Source of the DNA: Flavobacterium tibetense
GTDB taxonomy: Bacteria > Bacteroidota > Bacteroidia > Flavobacteriales > Flavobacteriaceae
Assembly: GCF_003293845.1 (NCBI RefSeq)
Contig: NZ_QLST01000020.1
Coordinates: 1-40,214, forward strand
DNA length: 40,214 nt
Reading direction: 5' to 3'
Shown here: positions 1 through 7,998 of the stretch, in pieces
Numbering within the stretch: position 1 is the first letter of the stretch
How the letters are laid out: the number at the start of each line of letters is the position of its first letter
Made by a program: the position numbers and the translations under genes
Notes under the pieces: model-generated
What the model saw: the letters and a program-made list of their open reading frames with translations, nothing else
Told to the model about the DNA's origin: nothing
Database searches by the model: none

Positions 1-3
1 AAA

Positions 4-35
4 AAAGCCCTAAAATTTTTCAATTTCAGGGCTTT
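4..35 (-). terminator. Terminator of the adhesin/SprF/OmpA operon
   Basis: An 8-bp perfect stem (4-11 with 28-35, AAAGCCCT/AGGGCTTT) with a 16-nt loop lies 33 bp after the OmpA stop codon. On the minus strand it is followed by a run of T (complement of the As at 1-6). This is the shape of an intrinsic terminator for the minus-strand operon. Confidence 0.7.
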
Positions 36-68
36 GGTAATCTAATTTGGTTAACTTAAATAACTATC

Positions 69-1946
69 TTACTTCTTAACAATTAAGAATTCACTTCGTC
101 TGTTTTGTGCGTGTTCCTCTTCTGTACACTTGGTGCAGTTCACTTTTGGCTCACTCTCTCCAAATCCTTGTCCAGAAATACGCTCTTTTGCAATGCCTTT
201 CGAGATAATGTACTGAACAGTAGCTTTTGCTCTTCGATCCGATAAATTCATGTTGTATTTATCACTTCCTCTGTTATCGGTGTGGGATTTAGCAAATATG
301 ACCATCTCTGGATACTCGTTCATTACCATCACTAACTTGTTTAACTCCTCAGCTCCTTGCGCCGTGATGTTGCTCTTGTTGAACTCAAAGAATATCGGTG
401 CTAAAATCACTTCCTTCTCTGTTATAACTGGCATAATTGGATTCATCAAAATCTCAATTGTCGTCTCGCCTCCTTCTGATTCTTGCATAGTAGCTATTGC
501 ATTCTCAAATCCTGTCTTTGTTGCTTGGAAGTTATATACCATTTCGCAATTCAATCCGAAATTTGTAGTTCCCATTTCAGTTGTAGTTTGTGTAGCCGCA
601 AGTACATTTTTAGCGTCCATTGCGCTAACTGTTGCACCTTCTATCAAAGCACCTGTTTTTGCGTTTTTAGTAACCACCAAAGCGTTTACACCACAAACTG
701 GTATAGCCACGTAAATATTGTCTACTCCTGCTCTATTACTTGAAAAGAAGGCTACTTTCTTGCTCTTATTGAACGTAAATGAAAAATCATCTTTCTCTGT
801 ATTTACTGGAGCTCCAATGTTAGTTGCTTCAGTTGGTTTGTTCATATCTACTTTATAGATATCAAAACCTCCAAAGCCTTGTCTGGCATCTGAAGTAAAG
901 TACAATACATTGTCATCCGCAATAAATGGAAAACTCTCGTTTCCTTCTGTATTGATGTTCTTTCCTAAGTTCTCTGGTGTACCGTATGTATCGCCATCTA
1001 CACTTACTTTCCAAATGTCTTCTCCACCTAATCCCCCTGGCATATCCGATGAAAAATAAAGCGTTTTCCCGTCTTTGCTAATACTTGGGTTTCTTACCGA
1101 GTACGACTTATTATTCATTGGAAGTGGTTTTACACTAGTCCACTTATCGCCCTCTTTGGTAGCTTTATACAAGTAGATTCTTCCTTTTTTTATAGTTTGC
1201 TCCGTGGTAGTTGTTTTTCCTTTTTCAAATTCCTTCTCATTGAAACTCTCACTTCCAAAGTACATCGTGTTTCCATCGCTAGAAATAGCTACGGGCCCGT
1301 CATGCCATTTGGTATTTACATCACTTAGTGGTGTAGCTTCGCTAATGGTTTTGTTTTCATTGAACGTAGCTTTATAAATATCCAAATATGGCTCTTCGTT
1401 CCATCCGTGTGTTCTGCGAGATGTGTTTCTTGCACTTGTGAAATAAATCGTGTTATCGTTAGCTAATACCGCTCCAAAATCACTCTTATCGCTACTGATA
1501 TCTGATGGGGTAATATCAAATAACTTCGCCTGTGATTTAACCGCTGCAAGATAATTTGGATTCGATTTGAATGCTTTGGCTCTTTGGTCATTAGGCGCTA
1601 AGGTGGCAAACTGCTCCATTTGCTTGTTAGCTTCTTGGTAGTTACCTTCTGCTTTAAGCATTTGGGCATATTTATAATACGTTTCTGCCTCTTGCTTTTC
1701 TTCTACAAGTTTTGAAAACCACTTTACAGCTTCTTTGGTATTAAAAATATTGTAATAACTCTCTGCTAATTGTTTTACTACATACGTATCTGCATCGCCT
1801 TTATCGGCTAATTTTAAATACTCTTGAGCGGCTTCAACATATTCGTAGCGCTCAAATAACTTATCCGCTACTCGGGTTTGTTTGTTTTGTCCCTGTGCTA
1901 AACTAACAGCTAAAACAAAACTTAAACTTAAATATATATTCTTCAT
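69..1946 (-). CDS. OmpA-family outer membrane protein with PD40 propeller repeats
   Basis: Predicted outer-membrane/periplasmic protein of 625 aa. A signal peptide (about 1-20) is followed by a helical TPR-like stretch (about 25-130), then four or five PD40 beta-propeller repeats (about 155-410) seen as recurring 'DG..LYFSSD..GG.GG.DIW/YKV' patterns. A carboxypeptidase-regulatory-like segment follows (about 420-510), then a C-terminal OmpA peptidoglycan-binding domain (about 515-620, with the TDNRGS and LSDRRA motifs). Proteins of this build commonly sit beside PorP/SprF genes in Flavobacteriia and are related in layout to PorE-type type IX secretion components. It is the last gene of the operon, 18 nt after the sprF-like gene, with a terminator directly behind it. 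Inference: it anchors the SprF-adhesin assembly to peptidoglycan. The family is sure; the exact role is not. Confidence 0.88.
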   Translation of the reverse strand: MKNIYLSLSFVLAVSLAQGQNKQTRVADKLFERYEYVEAAQEYLKLADKGDADTYVVKQLAESYYNIFNTKEAVKWFSKLVEEKQEAETYYKYAQMLKAEGNYQEANKQMEQFATLAPNDQRAKAFKSNPNYLAAVKSQAKLFDITPSDISSDKSDFGAVLANDNTIYFTSARNTSRRTHGWNEEPYLDIYKATFNENKTISEATPLSDVNTKWHDGPVAISSDGNTMYFGSESFNEKEFEKGKTTTTEQTIKKGRIYLYKATKEGDKWTSVKPLPMNNKSYSVRNPSISKDGKTLYFSSDMPGGLGGEDIWKVSVDGDTYGTPENLGKNINTEGNESFPFIADDNVLYFTSDARQGFGGFDIYKVDMNKPTEATNIGAPVNTEKDDFSFTFNKSKKVAFFSSNRAGVDNIYVAIPVCGVNALVVTKNAKTGALIEGATVSAMDAKNVLAATQTTTEMGTTNFGLNCEMVYNFQATKTGFENAIATMQESEGGETTIEILMNPIMPVITEKEVILAPIFFEFNKSNITAQGAEELNKLVMVMNEYPEMVIFAKSHTDNRGSDKYNMNLSDRRAKATVQYIISKGIAKERISGQGFGESEPKVNCTKCTEEEHAQNRRSEFLIVKK

Positions 1947-1964
1947 TTTTTTTGTGCTATTAGG

Positions 1965-2897
1965 TTAGAAAAATCTCGGTGAACTTGATACCTTTTTCGG
2001 GAAGTTTACATCAAACAACAAGATAATCTCGTGCGAAGAAGGTGTAGTTACTTTTAAATCCGATACAATATGATCATAGGCATAACCAATACGTAAATTA
2101 GGTAATACCGCATAATTAACCATAGCGCCAAAACTATCATCTAAACGGTAAGTTGCACCAATCTCAAACTTCTCGTTGAATAAAAAGTTCGTAGATAAAT
2201 CTAACGATGCTGGAACATTAAAGGCTGACTTTAACATGAAAAAGGGTTTAAATTTCACGTTCTCTGTTACATCAAAAACATAGCCTCCAGTTAAAAAATA
2301 ATGACTCGTCTCCGATCCAAACTCGTACTCATCTCCATTTTGACGAATGTCCAAATGCTTTGACTTTAACATATTGGGAACCGAAAATCCTAAATAATAC
2401 TTATCCGTATAATAGAAAAATCCTGAACCAATATTAAAATAAGTATTGTTTATGTTTTCTTGAAAAGCCGGATCATTGGGCTGTGGCAACGTATTGTAAA
2501 TATCACTAAACAACCCCACTTTATGAAACGTAAGTCCTGCTTTTAATCCAAAAGCTAACTTATGCTCGCCTCCTAAATTAATCGTGTACGAAAAATCCCC
2601 GTAAACATTGTTCTCCTCTACAGGACCAATCTTATCCGATATAACACTCAATCCCAATCCAACATTCTTGCCAACTGCAGAATGACCAAAAAAGGTAGCT
2701 GTCGTAGGCGCATCCTCGATCTCAACCCACTGCTTTCTATATAACAATCCCATCGATAAATTCTCCTTACTACCAGCATACGCCGGATTCATAATACTCA
2801 TATTATACATGTACTGCGTATAATGGGGATCCTGTTGTGCTTGAACACTTGCTGAAAAGACAAGTAGCGTAAAAACTATAAAAAATAGTTGTTTCAT
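1965..2897 (-). CDS. PorP/SprF family type IX secretion system membrane protein
   Basis: This 310-aa protein has a signal peptide (about 1-20), the typical opening 'QQDPHYTQYMYN', and 'NPAYAGS' shortly after, which are hallmarks of the PorP/SprF family. The rest alternates aromatic and polar residues as in an outer-membrane beta-barrel. In Flavobacterium johnsoniae SprF is needed for secretion of the adhesin SprB, and family members are usually encoded right after the type B (CHU_C) substrate they serve. That is the arrangement here: the adhesin gene ends 63 nt upstream and the OmpA gene starts 18 nt downstream. Inference: it is the dedicated secretion or attachment partner of the 1208-aa adhesin. 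This is probably a paralogue serving one substrate, not the core PorP or the gliding SprF, so no symbol is given. Confidence 0.92.
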   Translation of the reverse strand: MKQLFFIVFTLLVFSASVQAQQDPHYTQYMYNMSIMNPAYAGSKENLSMGLLYRKQWVEIEDAPTTATFFGHSAVGKNVGLGLSVISDKIGPVEENNVYGDFSYTINLGGEHKLAFGLKAGLTFHKVGLFSDIYNTLPQPNDPAFQENINNTYFNIGSGFFYYTDKYYLGFSVPNMLKSKHLDIRQNGDEYEFGSETSHYFLTGGYVFDVTENVKFKPFFMLKSAFNVPASLDLSTNFLFNEKFEIGATYRLDDSFGAMVNYAVLPNLRIGYAYDHIVSDLKVTTPSSHEIILLFDVNFPKKVSSSPRFF

Positions 2898-2927
2898 TGT
2901 TTTGTTTTATTTTCTATTTATAAATTA

Positions 2928-2955
2928 TATTCACTCGATTTTCATCGAGTGAATA
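2928..2955 (-). promoter_or_regulatory. Intra-operon stem-loop between adhesin and sprF-like genes
   Basis: A perfect 12-bp inverted repeat (2928-2939 with 2944-2955, TATTCACTCGAT/ATCGAGTGAATA) with a TTTC loop on the plus strand lies just after the adhesin stop codon and before the sprF-like start. No strong T tract follows it on the minus strand, so it looks less like a full terminator than a partial terminator or an mRNA-stabilising 3' hairpin that could set different levels for adhesin and partner. Confidence 0.6.
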
Positions 2956-2960
2956 CATAA

Positions 2961-5900
2961 TTATTGTGCTCTATTAATATATAACCAACCAGTTTTAGCC
3001 TCGGTATCTAAGGTAATCACATAATAGTAAGTACCGGTAGGAAGTTCATTTCCGTTGTTAGTCTTACCTTCAAACTCAGAAGTATAATTAGATCTACTAT
3101 AAACTTCAACACCATAACGGTTAAAAATTTGAACCTTTCTAGCGTTCAAACCAGAAATATCCCAAGTATCATTTAATCCATCGCCATTTGGAGAAATTCC
3201 TTTTGGTATAGAACACGTAACATTATCAATAGTTATAAACTCAGTTGTAGTACAACCATCAACTGTAACATCAACTTGATAAGTTCCAACTGAAGAAACA
3301 ACAACAGCTGCAGCGCTACCAATCAAAGTTGACCCATTATACCATTCATAAGTTGCCGAACTAGAAGTTGTAGAAGCTACTATTTCATAACTTGAACCAT
3401 TACAACCTGAAGACAAAGCAACAATTGGTGAAGATGGTACCGCATCTGTAATTATATTACTTGAAGCATTAGAAACACAACCAGAAACAACATCTCTAAC
3501 AATAATTGTATAGAATGAACTTGGAACTAATCCTGAAAATGATGTGCTTGTTTGATAACTCACACCATTATTAATGCTATACTCTAAGTTAGCACCAATT
3601 GGTGATACAACCAAAATTGTAGCTGTCGGTGTAGCACATGACGGTTGAGTTACAGTTACTGTTGGAACTGCTGGTGTTGGTAACATCGCTGCTATAACAA
3701 ATGATGCAGAATCTGCCGAAGCACAACTTCCATTACTTGCTGAAACTACATAATTCGTTCCAATTGTCATGTTCGAAATTAATCCCGTACCATCAACTGT
3801 CGGCCCTACTGGTGTAAACACATACGTTAATCCACCTACATAATTCGTAATAGTAGCAAATCCATCCGCTGAACACGTTGGTGCTGTTACATCAACTGTT
3901 GGAACTGCTGGAACTGTAAGCTGGGCTAAATTCGTAAACGATGTTGAAGCTGCTGATGTACATGTCCCATTACCTGCTGTAACCGTATAACTCGTACCAA
4001 CTGTCATTCCTGAAATCATTCCAGTACCATCAACTGTTGGTCCTGCTGGAGTGAACATATAAGTTGTTCCTCCTACATAATTTGATATTTGACTAAATCC
4101 ATCCGCTGAACACGTTGGCGCTGTTGTAGTAATTGTTGGAACTGCTGGTGTTGGTAACATCGCAGCTATAACAAATGATGCAGAATCTGCAGAAGCACAA
4201 CTTCCATTGCTTGCTGAAACTACATAATTCGTTCCAATAGTCATATTCGAAATTAATCCCGTACCATCAACTATTGGTCCTGCAGGAGTAAACACATACG
4301 TTAATCCGCCTACATAATTTGTAATTGTTGCAAATCCATCCGCTGAACACGTTGGTGCTGTTACATCAACTGTTGGAACTGCTGGAACTGTAAGCTGGGC
4401 TAAATTCGTAAACGATGTTGAAGCTGCTGATGTACATGTCCCATTACCTGCTGTAACCGTATAACTCGTACCAACTGTCATTCCTGAAATCATTCCAGTA
4501 CCATCAACTGTTGGTCCTGCTGGAGTGAACACATAAGTTGTTCCTCCTACATAATTTGATATTTGACTAAATCCATCCGCTGAACACGTTGGCGCTGTTG
4601 TAGTAATTGTTGGAACTGCTGGTGTTGGTAACATCCCAGCTATAACAAATGAAGCAGAATCCGCAGATGCACAACTTCCATTGCTTGCTGAAACTACATA
4701 ATTCGTTCCAATTGCCATGTTCGAAATTAATCCCGTACCATCAACTATTGGTCCTGCAGGAGTAAACACATACGTTAATCCACCTACATAATTCGTAATA
4801 GTAGCAAATCCATCCGCTGAACACGTTGGTGCTGTTACATCAACTGTTGGAACTGCTGGAACTGTAAGCTGGGCTAAATTCGTAAACGATGTTGAAGCTG
4901 CTGATGTACATGTCCCATTACCTGCTGTAACCGTATAACTCGTACCAACTGTCATTCCTGAAATCATTCCAGTACCATCAACTGTTGGTCCTGCTGGAGT
5001 GAACACATAAATTGTTCCTCCAACATAATTTGATATTTGACTAAATCCATCCGCTGAACACGTTGGCGCTGTTGTAGTAATTGTTGGAACTGCTGGTGTT
5101 GGTAACATCGCTGCTATAACAAATGATGCAGAATCTGCCGAAGCACAACTTCCATTACTTGCTGAAACTACATAATTCGTTCCAATTGTCATGTTCGAAA
5201 TTAATCCCGTACCATCAACTGTCGGCCCTACTGGTGTAAACACATACGTTAATCCACCTACATAATTCGTAATAGTAGCAAAGCCATCTGCTGAACACGT
5301 TGGAGCTGTTGTATTAATTGTTGGAACTGCTGGGCTTAAAGGCGCTACATAATTAGCAGATGCCGCACAATCACTAGTATCAGAAAAAGATGCAGAAACT
5401 GTACAATTAGCTCCATTAGCAGTTAACCCTGGTAATGAATAAGCTATTGGGGATGTGAATGGCGCATTAAATACTTGGCTACCTCCACAATTGTTAGTTA
5501 CTGTCATTGTTCCAGTAGCTGGTGGATTACTAAAAGTAACCTCACCAGAGAGCGTATACAAACCTGGAGTTGTACAAGTAGGATTAGCAGTAATACCACA
5601 AGTTGTTACTAAATCACATGGAGAACCTCCAATAGGAGTTAAAACATAAGAATAACCACATGCATCACCTGCAAATCCGTCTACCATAAGGTAAGCACAT
5701 TCTCCTGCTGCTAAAGTAATATTTGGAGAAACCCAAGTATCACCTGTATAAGTTGGATTAGGCGCTTGAGCCAACCAAGTTAAAGCACCTGGGGTGCCCG
5801 TAAAAATCGCCATTTGAAGACCGCTATTTAAACCAGACAACGCACATGCACCTACCGTAAATGTTACTTGCCAAGTACCTGCAGTTGCTGCACAGAATGA

Positions 5901-6587
5901 AAACCATGAGTCATTATTTACAACAAAAGGAACATCAGCACCAGGTTGCGCACCACATGCTGGACAAGTAGTTCCTAAATTATTATCTAAATCTCTAAAT
6001 CCAACTCCTGAACCACTAGGAAAGTAACCTCCTTGGGTTGTTCCATTAAATACTGTACCACAAGCATCAATTACTGATCCAGTTGCTACAGCATTATTTG
6101 AGGCTGGATTATAAATACCTATACAAAATTGATGAGCTCTATCACTACCCCCACCACAATCTTGTCCATTATACTGAATTCTGTAAGTTGCTCCAACTGT
6201 TAATCCAGTTAAGGCTTGAAAAACTCCTGGATCACCATTTAGAATCACACAGTCAAAAATTGCAGTTCCCGCTCCTGGCAAACAAGCTGCATTTGGCCCA
6301 TAAACTGAAACACGAGCAAAACAATTGGTAGTATTTGTTCTAATAACATTTAAAACCATTGTTGTACTAGTTGCTACAAATGAATACCAAACTGTTCGAG
6401 GCGTTACACCACCACCACTAGCGGCACAATATTCTCCTCCTTGAGCAGTTGCTGATGCTGTAGTTTGAGAACACAACAAAGGCGCATCAATTGTTAATGC
6501 TGTTGCATTAGCACAATTATCGTTTGCTGGTTGAGCAAAACAATTTAATGAAGCTAATAAAACAATAAAAAGTAATTTTATTTTCAT
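2961..6587 (-). CDS. Large repetitive surface adhesin with gliding/T9SS type B (CHU_C) C-terminal domain
   Basis: A secreted 1208-aa surface protein. A signal peptide (about 1-18, cleaved near CFAQ) is followed by a Cys-rich N-terminal region (about 20-420) beginning 'PANDNCANATALTI', seen in many Bacteroidota secreted proteins. Residues about 420-975 are seven tandem 79-aa modules of two alternating types ('GFATITNYVGG' and 'GFSQISNYVGG'). An Ig/PKD-like segment follows, then an 80-residue C-terminal sorting domain starting 'PKGISPNGDGLND', with 'VQIFNRYGVEVY' and 'LPTGTYYYVI'. That is the CHU_C type B signal used by the type IX secretion system. Its start codon overlaps the stop of the preceding small gene by one base (TAATG), and the sprF-like gene follows. 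Known for the family: large CHU_C proteins such as SprB are surface adhesins. The ligand is unknown, and the repeats may be miscounted in the assembly. Confidence 0.9.
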   Translation of the reverse strand: MKIKLLFIVLLASLNCFAQPANDNCANATALTIDAPLLCSQTTASATAQGGEYCAASGGGVTPRTVWYSFVATSTTMVLNVIRTNTTNCFARVSVYGPNAACLPGAGTAIFDCVILNGDPGVFQALTGLTVGATYRIQYNGQDCGGGSDRAHQFCIGIYNPASNNAVATGSVIDACGTVFNGTTQGGYFPSGSGVGFRDLDNNLGTTCPACGAQPGADVPFVVNNDSWFSFCAATAGTWQVTFTVGACALSGLNSGLQMAIFTGTPGALTWLAQAPNPTYTGDTWVSPNITLAAGECAYLMVDGFAGDACGYSYVLTPIGGSPCDLVTTCGITANPTCTTPGLYTLSGEVTFSNPPATGTMTVTNNCGGSQVFNAPFTSPIAYSLPGLTANGANCTVSASFSDTSDCAASANYVAPLSPAVPTINTTAPTCSADGFATITNYVGGLTYVFTPVGPTVDGTGLISNMTIGTNYVVSASNGSCASADSASFVIAAMLPTPAVPTITTTAPTCSADGFSQISNYVGGTIYVFTPAGPTVDGTGMISGMTVGTSYTVTAGNGTCTSAASTSFTNLAQLTVPAVPTVDVTAPTCSADGFATITNYVGGLTYVFTPAGPIVDGTGLISNMAIGTNYVVSASNGSCASADSASFVIAGMLPTPAVPTITTTAPTCSADGFSQISNYVGGTTYVFTPAGPTVDGTGMISGMTVGTSYTVTAGNGTCTSAASTSFTNLAQLTVPAVPTVDVTAPTCSADGFATITNYVGGLTYVFTPAGPIVDGTGLISNMTIGTNYVVSASNGSCASADSASFVIAAMLPTPAVPTITTTAPTCSADGFSQISNYVGGTTYMFTPAGPTVDGTGMISGMTVGTSYTVTAGNGTCTSAASTSFTNLAQLTVPAVPTVDVTAPTCSADGFATITNYVGGLTYVFTPVGPTVDGTGLISNMTIGTNYVVSASNGSCASADSASFVIAAMLPTPAVPTVTVTQPSCATPTATILVVSPIGANLEYSINNGVSYQTSTSFSGLVPSSFYTIIVRDVVSGCVSNASSNIITDAVPSSPIVALSSGCNGSSYEIVASTTSSSATYEWYNGSTLIGSAAAVVVSSVGTYQVDVTVDGCTTTEFITIDNVTCSIPKGISPNGDGLNDTWDISGLNARKVQIFNRYGVEVYSRSNYTSEFEGKTNNGNELPTGTYYYVITLDTEAKTGWLYINRAQ
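3645..5338 (-). repeat. Tandem repeat array in adhesin: 474-bp period, seven 79-aa modules
   Basis: The sequence around 'taacatc' recurs at 3681, 4155, 4629 and 5103, exactly 474 bp apart. Each 474-bp unit encodes two related 79-aa modules, giving the order B-A-B-A-B-A-B in the protein. The three A modules differ at about one residue (GTIYV, GTTYV, GTTYM). The two outermost B modules (PVGPTVDG) are nearly identical to each other in DNA, while the inner two read PAGPIVDG. Confidence 0.93.
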
Positions 6588-6904
6588 TATTCTTTAATTT
6601 TAGATTTAGGCAAGATTCTTACTTCTGTGTAAGTATCAAGTTGCAGTATAACAACTTCATTTTCTTTTCTTTTTTGTTCAACCAAACACTTTTCATCATC
6701 GGTTAAACGTCGAGGTTTAACATCTGTTGATTCTACTGAACCCTGAATAATGTATACCTCAGTAAGATGAGGTTTGAAATCACAAACTTCTGTTTGTTTT
6801 TCATTTTTCGAAACATTGTTTTTAGATTTCTGACTTTTAACTTGTCCAAAAGACAGACACGAAAAAAACAGTAGACAAAACAAACTAAATAATTTTTTTT
6901 TCAT
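6587..6904 (-). CDS. Small secreted protein of unknown function, coupled to the adhesin gene
   Basis: I do not recognise this 105-aa protein. The chosen start at 6904 gives 'MKKKLFSLFCLLFFSCLSFGQ', a clean signal peptide; an in-frame start at 6976 would add 24 residues that spoil it. The mature part is polar and Lys/Glu-rich with two cysteines (VCDFKPH and DEKCLVE) and no membrane segment. Its TAA stop shares one base with the adhesin ATG (TAATG), so translation of the two is probably coupled and this is the first gene of the adhesin operon. Inference: a periplasmic or surface accessory of the adhesin. The two cysteines could form a disulfide. Confidence 0.75.
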   Translation of the reverse strand: MKKKLFSLFCLLFFSCLSFGQVKSQKSKNNVSKNEKQTEVCDFKPHLTEVYIIQGSVESTDVKPRRLTDDEKCLVEQKRKENEVVILQLDTYTEVRILPKSKIKE

Positions 6905-7113
6905 TACTTTAAATGATTTAATAACTATTACTATCTTTACCAATGAATCACAATTAAAATAACAAATCAAACCCAAATTGTTATTATTGCATACTTTTAA
7001 TAAAAATTTGTTAAAAATATTGATTTATTTCAATCTGATTAACACAAGCTTAACAAAATCGATGAAATACACAATTTATCGATGATTAACATTAATTTAA
7101 CACTAAAACAACC

Positions 7114-7857
7114 TTGAAAGTCTATTTTGCATCCGACCAACACCTTGGAGCTCCTACACAAGAGGAGAGTTTTCCACGTGAACAAAAATTTATTCAATGG
7201 CTTGATGAAGTAAAAAAAGATGCCGATGCCATTTTTCTTTTAGGTGATTTGTTCGATTTTTGGTTCGAATACAAAACGGTTGTCCCTAAAGGTTTTATAC
7301 GAGTTTTAGGGAAATTAGCAGAAATTAGAGATTCTGGAATTCCTATTTACTTTTTTGTAGGTAATCACGATTTATGGATGCATGATTATTTTGAAAAAGA
7401 ACTCAATATTCCCGTTTATCACGATAATAAAGATTTTACTTTCAATGGAAAAACATTCCTTATTGGTCACGGTGACGGAAAAGGACCAGGCGACATGGGT
7501 TACAAACGCATGAAAAAGGTGTTTACCAATCCCTTTTCTAAATGGTTGTTTCGTTGGTTGCATCCTGATATTGGTGTGAAATTAGCCCAATATTTATCGG
7601 TTAAAAATAAATTGATTTCAGGTGCTGAAGATGTGAAATTCTTAGGGAAAGAAAATGAATGGTTGTACCAATATTGTCTAAGAAAATTAGAATCGAAACA
7701 TTACGATTACTTTGTTTTTGGTCACCGCCATTTGCCTTTGGAAATTGAATTGAACGAAAACTCAAAATATATTAACCTTGGCGATTGGATTGGGTATTTT
7801 ACCTACGGTGTTTTTGATGGTGAAAAAATGGAATTAAAAGTTTACAAAGAAGCCTAA
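7114..7857 (+). CDS. lpxH: UDP-2,3-diacylglucosamine diphosphatase (LpxH-like)
   Basis: This 247-aa calcineurin-like metallophosphoesterase carries all expected metal-binding motifs: 'SDQHLG' near the N-terminus (D8, H10), 'LGDLFDFW' (about 42-49), 'GNHD' (83-86), 'GHGDG' and 'FGHRHLP' near residue 205. LpxH hydrolyses UDP-2,3-diacylglucosamine to lipid X plus UMP at the inner membrane, step four of lipid A synthesis. The reading frame opens with TTG at 7114 directly before KVYFASD; no in-frame ATG upstream fits, and the family starts here, so TTG is the likely start. It is transcribed away from the adhesin operon and converges on recJ. A UDP-diacylglucosamine hydrolase role fits best; other members of the superfamily cannot be fully excluded. 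Confidence 0.85.
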   Translation: MKVYFASDQHLGAPTQEESFPREQKFIQWLDEVKKDADAIFLLGDLFDFWFEYKTVVPKGFIRVLGKLAEIRDSGIPIYFFVGNHDLWMHDYFEKELNIPVYHDNKDFTFNGKTFLIGHGDGKGPGDMGYKRMKKVFTNPFSKWLFRWLHPDIGVKLAQYLSVKNKLISGAEDVKFLGKENEWLYQYCLRKLESKHYDYFVFGHRHLPLEIELNENSKYINLGDWIGYFTYGVFDGEKMELKVYKEA

Positions 7858-7892
7858 AGTTTACTTTTTAGCCCCCATGGGAACGACATCCT

Positions 7893-7938
7893 TTTTTTGC
7901 TTTATTTCGACTACGCTCAATTTGACAAAGCAAAAAAA
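7893..7938. terminator. Inverted repeat between convergent lpxH and recJ, possible bidirectional terminator
   Basis: Arms TTTTTTTGCTTT (7893-7904) and AAAGCAAAAAAA (7927-7938) form a 12-bp stem with a 22-nt loop holding 'TTTCGACTACGCTCAATTTG'. Its place between two convergent stop codons and the flanking A/T runs suggest a two-way terminator. The loop resembles a short intergenic repeat I recall from flavobacterial genomes; that recollection is unverified. Confidence 0.5.
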
Positions 7939-7998
7939 AATATAGTGGACAGCGGGAAAATGGACTACAAAAAAACCCAAACCATTCGCTTCAAAAAA

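Noticed and set aside
250..743. Overlapping plus-strand frames of 154 and 86 aa
   Set aside because: They lie entirely antisense to the OmpA-PD40 gene, which has clear domain motifs.
3645..5338. Regular repeats suggestive of a CRISPR array
   Set aside because: The period is 474 bp, both parts are repeated, and the whole stretch is an open frame of the adhesin with no unique spacers.
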